From Candidatus Omnitrophota bacterium (GTDB lineage: Bacteria; Omnitrophota; Omnitrophia; Omnitrophales; Aquincolibacteriaceae), in assembly GCA_023819025.1 (NCBI GenBank), contig JAMWDC010000031.1, forward strand, positions 1-12,202: a stretch of 12,202 nt of DNA. The letters run 5' to 3'. The notes below the pieces were generated by a model. It saw only the letters and a program-made list of their open reading frames with translations, was not told where the DNA came from and made no database searches. Below are positions 1-4,877 of this stretch, one piece after another. Made by a program: the position numbers and the translations under genes. Positions within the stretch are counted from its first letter, which is position 1, and each line of letters begins with the position of its first letter.

Positions 1-32
1 AGTGTCAAGACAACGGTCCCGGCAGAGGCTAA
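1..32 (+). CDS. Possible 3' end of an upstream gene (partial)
   Basis: One frame reads CQDNGPGRG and then a TAA stop at 30-32, three bases before the panB start codon. Such tight spacing would fit the tail of a preceding operon gene. Only nine codons are visible and there is no way to tell what the product is. It could equally be non-coding leader sequence. Confidence 0.2.
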   Translation, partial: CQDNGPGRG

Positions 33-35
33 GTT

Positions 36-827
36 ATGCGACTCACGGTCAAAGCCGTTTTTGAGAAGAAAAAAAAGCGCGAGAAAATCGTCGCGCTCAC
101 GGCCTATGACTATCCTTTGGCGAAAATTTTGGATGACGAGGGAATTGATATTATTTTAGTCGGTGATTCCGTGGGGATGGTTTTACTCGGCTATGATACG
201 ACGATGCCCGTGAGTATGCGGGACATGATGCATCACGCCCGTGCTGTATCGCGTGCGGTCAGGAATGCTTTGGTGGTTGCGGATATGCCGTTTGGGGCTT
301 ATTCCGAGCCTGCCGGCGCTCTTCGGAATGCGAAACGTTTCATCAAAGAAGCAGGAGCCGATGCCGTCAAATTGGAAGGCGGACGCAAGATTCAGACGTG
401 TATTAAGGCACTGATTCAGGCCGGTATCCCTGTCATGGGGCACCTTGGCATGACTCCCCAATCCTTCACCCAGCTTGGGGGTTACCGAGTTCAAGGACGC
501 AGTGTGCATGAAGCCAATTCCATTTTGAAGGACGCGCTGTTGTTGGACAAACTCGGTGTTTTTGCCATCGTTCTGGAGTGCATTCCTTCCTTGCTTGCCC
601 AAAAAATCACACGCCGGGTTAAATGCCCCACAATTGGAATCGGTGCGGGTCCGGCAACCGATGGCCAGATTCTTGTGCTTCATGATATGCTTGGGTTTGA
701 GGGGCATGTCCGCCCCAAATTTGTCCGCAGGTATGCGGCCTTGGAGAGGATCGCCCGAGATGCTGTGAAGGCTTATCGCCAGGATGTCCTCGCCGGTAAG
801 TACCCTTCCAAGGATGAAAGTTACTAA
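36..827 (+). CDS. panB: 3-methyl-2-oxobutanoate hydroxymethyltransferase (PanB)
   Basis: Cytoplasmic enzyme of pantothenate (vitamin B5/CoA) synthesis. It transfers a hydroxymethyl group from 5,10-methylene-tetrahydrofolate to 2-oxoisovalerate, giving ketopantoate. The 263-residue length is normal for the family and the TIM-barrel motifs are all present: LTAYDYPLA (21-29), LVGDSVGMV (41-49) with the metal-ligand Asp44, ADMPFGAY (82-89) with Asp83, VKLEGG (111-116) with Lys112 and Glu114, PVMGHLGMTPQS (132-143), catalytic Glu181 in VLECIP, and GIGAGP (201-206). These correspond to the E. coli Mg-binding and catalytic positions. The start is chosen because CAGAGG at 23-28 lies seven bases upstream of ATG36. 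panC and panD, often adjacent, are not in this window; downstream lies mobile-element debris. A Lys-rich N-terminal stretch (residues 11-17) is the only local oddity. Confidence 0.96.
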   Translation: MRLTVKAVFEKKKKREKIVALTAYDYPLAKILDDEGIDIILVGDSVGMVLLGYDTTMPVSMRDMMHHARAVSRAVRNALVVADMPFGAYSEPAGALRNAKRFIKEAGADAVKLEGGRKIQTCIKALIQAGIPVMGHLGMTPQSFTQLGGYRVQGRSVHEANSILKDALLLDKLGVFAIVLECIPSLLAQKITRRVKCPTIGIGAGPATDGQILVLHDMLGFEGHVRPKFVRRYAALERIARDAVKAYRQDVLAGKYPSKDESY

Positions 828-1037
828 GGGCACCTAAGGTTCTGTTGAAATCCTAACACATTGTCCGTTGTCCGCCGTGCTAACCGTTGGATCCGTACTC
901 CCGGCAGGATCACAAGGGAAATCTCAAGCAAAGGTTTTCAACATAGACATACACTGTACCTCCGGTACATGGCTTGGGGGCTATCGCAGAAAAGTCGAAA
1001 CGGGCGGTCCTTTGTTAGATGACGGGAATGATTAAGC
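828..1037. other. Non-coding spacer after panB
   Basis: No convincing gene is visible on either strand. The only structure seen is a short perfect inverted repeat, TGTACC-tcc-GGTACA (955-969). There is no T-run after panB, so no obvious intrinsic terminator. Its position next to a MITE and an IS remnant suggests it may also be decayed accessory DNA, but nothing in it is recognisable. Confidence 0.5.
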
Positions 1038-1046
1038 TAAACATAA
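1038..1046. repeat. Left target-site duplication of the MITE-like element (TAAACATAA)
   Basis: Perfect 9-bp direct repeat with 1195-1203, lying exactly against the inverted-repeat ends of the element at 1047-1194. A longer partial repeat, TAAGCTAAACA, also recurs on both sides (1033-1043 and 1201-1211), so the target was locally repetitive. Confidence 0.6.
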
Positions 1047-1194
1047 CTTAGTTTGACCGTTTTTACCATCGTCCCCTCTCCTTCTTTGAGGGAGCGGGCG
1101 GGGTCAGGGTGAAAAACACTGGTTATTCCCCTCACCTTCATCCTCTCCCCCGAGGAGAGAGGGAAAATTGAACAATGAAAACGGTCAAACTGAG
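1047..1194. mobile_element. MITE-like hairpin element with terminal inverted repeats
   Basis: The left end (1047-1065) and the reverse complement of the right end (1176-1194) match at 17 of 19 positions, both containing AGTTTGACCGTTTT. The 9-mer TAAACATAA occurs immediately outside both ends (1038-1046 and 1195-1203), which is what a target-site duplication looks like. The interior is also self-complementary: a CCCCTCTCC...GAGGGAG...GGGTCAGGGTG arm faces a CCCTCACC...CCTCTCCCC...GAGAGAGGG arm, so the whole 148 bp would fold into one long imperfect hairpin. It has no coding capacity. These are the properties of a miniature inverted-repeat transposable element moved by a transposase encoded elsewhere. 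No matching full-length element is in the window; the neighbouring IS remnant has different ends. Confidence 0.7.
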
Positions 1195-1306
1195 TAAACA
1201 TAAGCTAAACAATTATTGGAAAGATCGAAAAATTTTGATTACCGGATACGAAGGTTTCCTCGGATCCTGGTTGGCAAAGGTTCTTTTGAGTCATCGCGCT
1301 AAATTT
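1175..1306 (+). pseudogene. N-terminal remnant of an NAD-dependent sugar epimerase/dehydratase
   Basis: Codons from about 1211 to 1300 read NYWKDRKILITGYEGFLGSW followed by LAKVLLSHRAK. This is the opening Rossmann fold of the extended short-chain dehydrogenase family, with the nucleotide-binding glycine motif GYEGFLGS in place of the usual GxxGxxGS; the Y/FW-K-K-x-(I/V)-L-(I/V)-TG start is typical of CDP-glucose 4,6-dehydratase-like and related sugar-nucleotide enzymes. Intact members are about 300-360 residues; here only ~35 family codons remain before sequence identity is lost at the end of the IS remnant (1307). The only ATG in frame (1175) lies inside the inverted repeat of the MITE-like element, and without that insertion the frame has a stop upstream and no start. 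The gene is therefore broken at both ends. The exact family within the superfamily cannot be settled from so short a piece. Confidence 0.65.
1195..1203. repeat. Right target-site duplication of the MITE-like element (TAAACATAA)
   Basis: Second copy of the 9-bp direct repeat described for 1038-1046. Confidence 0.6.
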
Positions 1307-1849
1307 GGGTGCCTTCCTGTTCCAGCAGTTAATGTTTCATGGTCTTCCGGAGGGAATCCCACTGGTTATTGAGGTAATTCTGCCGCAGTCGCAGCAGGTT
1401 TTCAGCACCTTGGCAGGACCGTCTCATGCCACGACAAGCTCGTAGTCTTGAGGTTAGTGATAGCCGCCGCATTTTTGGCATCGATACCGCATCCGTTGAT
1501 ACTCCAGATACCCCTGAAGGCTGTCCGATATGACGCCCCATCACCCGGTCCTTGGCAAGGGCCATATCACACTTGGCACAGGCGGGTCTCAGCGGACTTT
1601 TCCAAAGTTTTTTAGACGCAGCAAACTTTTCGTTGTTTCTTTCCCAATGTTACGTTGCAGTTTGCTAACGACATTTTCAATATCCGTCATCGTGACCGTG
1701 GGCGTGTCCCACATTTCTTCAACCTGCCGTGCCAATCGACCTGCCAGTTCCTTTTTGATCTTCTCTTTCTCGAAATTCATAAACGTCTCTCCTGGCGGAT
1801 TCCTTGATGGATTTGGGATTATTACCAATTGCTGAAACAGGGTACACCC
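1307..1849 (-). mobile_element. Internally deleted ISKra4-like insertion sequence
   Basis: The interval is bounded by imperfect terminal inverted repeats: plus-strand 1307-1330 begins GGGTG and continues CTGTTCCAGCAGTT, and the reverse complement of 1827-1849 begins GGGTG and continues CTGTTTCAGCAATT, with a one-base length difference between. Inside, on the minus strand, lie the beginning and the very end of a transposase but not its middle, so several hundred bases of catalytic core are missing. At 543 bp the element is far shorter than an intact member. No clear target duplication is visible at the outer edges. Assignment to the ISKra4 group rests on the transposase termini described separately. 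Confidence 0.6.
1329..1780 (-). pseudogene. ISKra4-like transposase, frameshifted and internally deleted
   Basis: The start is ATG at 1780-1778 (minus) behind an AGGAGAG ribosome-binding site: MNFEKEKIKKELAGRLARQ begins a charged N-terminal segment. A frameshift near 1605 leads to RPACAKCDMALAKDR (first CxxC of a zinc ribbon, 1580-1569), and a second near 1530 leads to LQGYLEYQRMRYRCQKCGGY with the second CxxC (1480-1469). This zinc ribbon followed by a (V/L)xYxRxRYRC...CG strand is the N-terminal layout of ISKra4-type transposases. A stop follows at 1456. After a junction around 1421-1440 another frame gives GMRRSCQGAENLLRLRQNYL and NNQWDSLRK, which matches the C-terminal end of the same family (M-x-W-x-x-x-GA-x-x-L-x-LR...-W). 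The catalytic DDE region is absent. It has at least two frameshifts and one large deletion and cannot make an active enzyme. Confidence 0.65.
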
Positions 1850-1853
1850 GTAA

Positions 1854-2015
1854 AGACAAAGTAGTAGATGTTATGAGCGAAAAGGGATAAAATATTTCAT
1901 CAACGTGTCGGGGTCCCGTAATGGGAAGTCCTACCGCCTGTTAAATGAAGAAGGTTGCGGGCGTACCTTTGGTTGTTTTGGCAAGTCTAACGCCGGACGT
2001 CGTAAGGCCTTGTGA
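1854..2015 (+). pseudogene. Unrecognised protein-like fragment, frameshifted
   Basis: From 1884 one frame reads GIKYFINVSGSRNGKSYRLL and then NEEGCGRTFGCFGKSNAGRR, ending KAL and TGA at 2013-2015. The preceding sequence in the next frame (1849-1887) reads RKDKVVDVMSEKG before TAA; adding one G to the GGG at 1884-1886 would join the two. There is no start codon for the downstream piece. It begins right at the outer end of the IS remnant (1849), so the element may have interrupted it. The composition looks like real protein, but I do not recognise the family, and it does not read as the continuation of the epimerase remnant on the other side. Confidence 0.35.
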
Positions 2016-2030
2016 TTTGTGGGAGGGAAA

Positions 2031-2123
2031 ATGATCCGTACAAAAATCAAAGGCATACCTCCTATCATCATCCTACCTTTCCCGTTGAGGGAGGATTCAT
2101 TTCATGCGCATCCTTGTTGCTGA
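2031..2123 (+). CDS. Possible 30-codon leader ORF overlapping the next gene
   Basis: ATG2031 follows a strong GGGAGG (2021-2026) with four bases between, and the frame stays open for 30 codons (MIRTKIKGIPPIIILPFPLR, then ten more residues ending CC) to TGA at 2121-2123. It overlaps the start of the pseudo-receiver gene by 20 bases in another frame. It could be a leader whose translation influences the next gene, or simply chance. No homology is recognised. Confidence 0.2.
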   Translation: MIRTKIKGIPPIIILPFPLREDSFHAHPCC

Positions 2124-3546
2124 AAAAGATCCGGCCGTTCGCAGTCTTATCATAACCCGATTGGTTCATCGGCATTATGAGGTCATCGAATGTAGTCAAA
2201 GCGAAGATGTTTTGCGGGCCTTGGAGCGCGAAAGGGCGGATCTGATTCTGATTTCGACTCAGATGGAAAGGGTGGGCGGTAAACTTTTAATCGAAAGAAT
2301 CCGCGAGCGTTCTCATCTGGCTAGTGTTTCCGTGATTGTGATGGCCGAAGAGGATCAGTTGGCGGAACTTTTAATGATTAAAGAACGGGGTTTTGACGAT
2401 TTTCTCATCAAACCTTTCAGCCCGCTGGATCTGCAGCTTCGGGTGGCTCTGAATATTGCACGCAATCATGAGAAGATTCGAACCAATGCCCTGACTCATC
2501 TTCCGGGCAATCACACGATCGAAAAAATCATTCGCAAGAAAATCGAAGAGGGGGAAAAATTTTCCGTACTTTATGTCGATATCAATCACTTCAAATCATT
2601 CAACGATCTTTACGGTTTTGAAAAGGGCGATAACGTGATCCGCCAAACCGCCAATATTTTACTGCAGACCGCGGAAAAGGTTCTCCCCAACGAGGACTGT
2701 TTCGTCGGGCATATTGGGGGGGATGATTTTATCGTTGTCTTGGGGGTTGAGCATGAAGAGGCTTTCGCACGCACCTTCATTGCTGAATTCGACAGGATCA
2801 TTCCCACTTACTATAACGAGGCCCATCAAAAACAAGGTTATGTCCGGGTAACGAACCGCCGGGGGAAACGCGAGACCGTTCCTTTGATGTCCTGTTCGGT
2901 GGCGGCATGCAATAATGTCCGGCGCCCTTACAAAAATCTCGGCGAAATTGCCCAAGATGCCGCTGAGGTCAAAAACTTCCTGAAGATGCAGCCGGGGAGT
3001 CATTACTTAAGGGACCGTCGCCATGAACCCCTGGATCGGCTCGAAAAGGCCGCCGAGCTTTTGGTTCAAGATGCGAAAAACAAAAAGGAGCCAAGCCGGA
3101 TCGATCCCTTGGGGCAGGCGCTGATGAATGCCGGATTAATTAATCAAGAAGCGCTGGATGCGGCATTGAAAAGACATTTGGAGACCGGAAAACGATTGGG
3201 GCAGACCTTGATTGATATGAATCTTATCCATAGCGATGATGTGGGAGCCATGCTTGAAAAAAAATTGGGAGTTCCTTATGTCAGCCTCATGAAAACGGCG
3301 ATCTCACGCGAAATGATCCGGCTTTTTACGTTAGAGTTTATGAAATCCCATCGGGTGGTACCGCTTGAGATTACCCAGCAAGGACTGAGGTTGGCCCTAT
3401 GTGATCCTTTTGATTTGCGGACCCTGGATGCCATAGAGAATATTACGGGTTTGAAGCCGGTGCCTTGTCTCGCCTTGGAGGACGAGTTTGAGGAGTTTAT
3501 CGAGCGGCACACGGGCGACGTGGTCCTAGAGGAGAAGATCGGCTGA
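2104..3546 (+). CDS. Pseudo-receiver / GGDEF-like (GGDDF) / MshEN signalling protein
   Basis: 480-residue cytoplasmic protein with three modules. Residues 1-118 are a response-regulator receiver fold (ILVAEKDP at 3-10, LIKPF at 101-105 with the conserved Lys103), but the phospho-acceptor Asp in the usual DLxLLD strand is Ser51 (ADLILIS) and the conserved Thr is Ala81, so it is probably not phosphorylated. Residues 125-300 are a GGDEF domain with metal-site Asp159 (YVDINHFK), the signature altered to GGDDF (205-209), and no RxxD inhibitory site. Residues ~332-470 are an MshEN/T2SSE-N domain with two tandem LGxxL repeats (PLGQALMNAGLI, RLGQTLIDMNLI) and LGVPYVSL, a known c-di-GMP-binding module. 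The start at ATG2104 has GAGGGAGG (2087-2094) nine bases upstream. The combination suggests a c-di-GMP-responsive effector, possibly linked to a surface pilus or secretion system, more than a standard cyclase. Catalytic activity of the GGDDF form cannot be judged from sequence alone. Confidence 0.85.
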   Translation: MRILVAEKDPAVRSLIITRLVHRHYEVIECSQSEDVLRALERERADLILISTQMERVGGKLLIERIRERSHLASVSVIVMAEEDQLAELLMIKERGFDDFLIKPFSPLDLQLRVALNIARNHEKIRTNALTHLPGNHTIEKIIRKKIEEGEKFSVLYVDINHFKSFNDLYGFEKGDNVIRQTANILLQTAEKVLPNEDCFVGHIGGDDFIVVLGVEHEEAFARTFIAEFDRIIPTYYNEAHQKQGYVRVTNRRGKRETVPLMSCSVAACNNVRRPYKNLGEIAQDAAEVKNFLKMQPGSHYLRDRRHEPLDRLEKAAELLVQDAKNKKEPSRIDPLGQALMNAGLINQEALDAALKRHLETGKRLGQTLIDMNLIHSDDVGAMLEKKLGVPYVSLMKTAISREMIRLFTLEFMKSHRVVPLEITQQGLRLALCDPFDLRTLDAIENITGLKPVPCLALEDEFEEFIERHTGDVVLEEKIG

Positions 3547-3586
3547 TTTAGCTGGGGATTTTTTCTACATTCCGAATATTCCAAGA

Positions 3587-3607
3587 TAAGAAGGTCACTG
3601 CTTCTTA
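3587..3607. promoter_or_regulatory. Short hairpin just upstream of hemC
   Basis: TAAGAAG (3587-3593) and CTTCTTA (3601-3607) form a perfect 7-bp stem around a 7-base loop, ending four bases before the hemC ribosome-binding site (AAGGA, 3613-3617). There is no T-run, so it does not look like an intrinsic terminator; it could affect hemC translation. A stem this short may be chance. Confidence 0.3.
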
Positions 3608-3629
3608 CGGAAAAGGACATTCACTTTTC

Positions 3630-4592
3630 ATGAAGACTGTTATCCGTATCGGGACTCGTGGAAATACGCTTGCACTGTATCAAGCGGAACTTGTTAAGGC
3701 TCAAATCTTGAAAGATTTTTCGCTTCTGTCCGTGGAGATTGTTAAAATTAAAACGAGCGGGGATATGATCCGTCGAGGGAAGACTCTTTTATTTGAAGCC
3801 AAACGCAATTATACGCGGGAGATCGAAGAAGCCCTTCTTCGGTCCGAGATTGATTTAGCAGTTCACAGCGCCAACGACTTAGCCAGTCATCTTCCTGAGG
3901 GATTAAAGATCGGTGCGGTACTCGAACGCGAAGATCCTCGTGACTGCCTCGTCAGCAAAGATAAGAAAAAACTCGCCGAACTTCCTGCAGGGGCTTGTAT
4001 TGGGGCGAGCACCTTGCGCAGGGAGAGGCAGCTTCTGAAGAGGAATCCAGGCTTTATTGTCAAAGAACTTCACGGCAATGTGGAAACGCGGGTTCGTAAA
4101 ATTGCAAGCGGCGAGTATGACGCCATTGTTTTGTCTTACGCAGGGTTGAAACGGTTGAGCCTCTTGAACTACATCACCGAGATTTTTCCCGAGAAAAGTT
4201 TTTATCCTGCCCCCGGGCAAGGGACGATCGCCGTTCAGTCCCGCGTCGGGGATACCGGAGTGGGCGAGATCTTGGGCGCAATTCATCATCTCCCTTCGGG
4301 TCAACGTCTTGAGTGTGAACGGGCATTTTTAATGGGTCTAGGCGGTGAATGTCAAATGCCGTGCGGCATAAGCACGGTGATTCAAGGAAATCGGATTAGC
4401 GCCACAGGTGCTTTGTTTGCGACCGAAGGACACGAATCCGTCGAGGCAGAGTATGAAGGGGCGAGCAATCGGGCTGCCGAGGTCGGTCAAACCCTTGCCC
4501 GTTTGATCCTGGATAAGGGGGGTCGATCAATTCTGGATCAGATTCGAAAGTGGGCCGTTACTAAAAAACCGAGAGCCGGGGGGACAGGATAA
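3630..4592 (+). CDS. hemC: Porphobilinogen deaminase (hydroxymethylbilane synthase), divergent
   Basis: Polymerises four porphobilinogens into hydroxymethylbilane, the linear precursor of haem, sirohaem and other tetrapyrroles. The 320-residue length is normal. Family motifs present are IRIGTRG (5-11), REDPRDCLVS (100-109), the LRRERQL block (129-135), HGNVETR (148-154), GEYDAIVLSYAGLKR (161-175), PAPGQG (193-198) and ERAF...GGECQMP, with Cys241 as the dipyrromethane-cofactor attachment residue. Relative to E. coli HemC numbering, catalytic Asp84 (here Asp83), Arg11, Arg131, Arg132 and Arg155 are kept, but Ser13 is Asn12, Lys83 is Asn82 (HSAND instead of HSxKD), Thr127 is Ala126 and Arg149 is His148; the usual GGKGLFxKELE loop is also replaced (49-66). 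No other tetrapyrrole gene is nearby. The start ATG3630 has AAGGA 12 bases upstream, a little far. Either an active divergent enzyme or a HemC-like protein with altered chemistry. Confidence 0.85.
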   Translation: MKTVIRIGTRGNTLALYQAELVKAQILKDFSLLSVEIVKIKTSGDMIRRGKTLLFEAKRNYTREIEEALLRSEIDLAVHSANDLASHLPEGLKIGAVLEREDPRDCLVSKDKKKLAELPAGACIGASTLRRERQLLKRNPGFIVKELHGNVETRVRKIASGEYDAIVLSYAGLKRLSLLNYITEIFPEKSFYPAPGQGTIAVQSRVGDTGVGEILGAIHHLPSGQRLECERAFLMGLGGECQMPCGISTVIQGNRISATGALFATEGHESVEAEYEGASNRAAEVGQTLARLILDKGGRSILDQIRKWAVTKKPRAGGTG

Positions 4593-4757
4593 TAAACTTT
4601 CCCCGCGGTTGTTCCATCCTTTTTAATGTGCCCGGGCCGTACACGAGAGTTTTTATCGATGATCGATGCAATGATAAAGATGTTATTAACCGGGCTTCCT
4701 GTTTTAGTATCTCGCCGGAGGCAGCAGTTTGCCGCCTCGACACCTCCATGTCTGTCT

Positions 4758-4782
4758 TAACTCTATCAAATAGATAGAGTTA
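4758..4782. promoter_or_regulatory. Perfect 10-bp inverted repeat upstream of promoter
   Basis: TAACTCTATC (4758-4767) and GATAGAGTTA (4773-4782) are exact reverse complements around the loop AAATA. The repeat ends 21 bases upstream of the -35 element at 4804, a plausible place for an activator or repressor dimer to bind. It lacks a GC-rich stem and a T-run, so a terminator is less likely. Confidence 0.45.
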
Positions 4783-4803
4783 GCGCTTAATTTCCCACCC
4801 GTT

Positions 4804-4832
4804 TTGAAATGTGGTAAGGCCAGGGTTATAAT
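4804..4832 (+). promoter_or_regulatory. Sigma70-type promoter for the GGGEF/HD-GYP gene
   Basis: TTGAAA (4804-4809) and TATAAT (4827-4832) are separated by exactly 17 bases, one mismatch from the full consensus. Transcription would start around 4839, leaving a ~40-base leader before ATG4878 with its ribosome-binding site at 4861-4870. Confidence 0.6.
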
Positions 4833-4877
4833 TTAAGAAGTGATACTATTTTAAAAATACGGGAGCGAGGACCATCA

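Larger units (their letters stand above)
4593..4877. other. Intergenic region between hemC and the GGGEF/HD-GYP gene
   Basis: No gene is supported. It holds an imperfect GC-rich hairpin at 4718-4738 (GAGGC...GCCTC, one internal mismatch, loop AGTTT), a perfect AT-rich hairpin at 4758-4782 and a promoter at 4804-4832. No T-run follows the GC-rich stem. Confidence 0.5.

Noticed and set aside
183..833. 216-codon minus-strand ORF opposite panB
   Set aside because: It is entirely antisense to an unmistakable panB and its translation shows no family motifs; its openness follows from the codon pattern of panB.
1047..1194. Intrinsic terminator or CRISPR-like repeat
   Set aside because: The self-complementary arms are far too long for a terminator, there is no T-run, and the flanking target duplication and inverted ends fit a MITE better. 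No spaced direct repeats exist anywhere in the window.
1117..1371. Repeated 11-mer CACTGGTTATT at 1117-1127 and 1360-1370, one copy in the MITE and one in the IS remnant
   Set aside because: It is short, not at either element's ends and surrounded by unrelated sequence, so probably coincidence.
1530..1835. 101-codon plus-strand ORF
   Set aside because: It is antisense to the transposase remnant, whose zinc-ribbon and N-terminal similarity is on the minus strand.
1850..2103. c-di-GMP riboswitch upstream of the pseudo-receiver gene
   Set aside because: I looked for the GEMM-type conserved segments and tetraloop/receptor pattern and did not find them; part of the region reads better as a protein fragment.
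4718..4738. Intrinsic terminator for hemC
   Set aside because: The GC-rich stem has an internal mismatch, lies over 120 bases after the stop codon and is not followed by a T-run.
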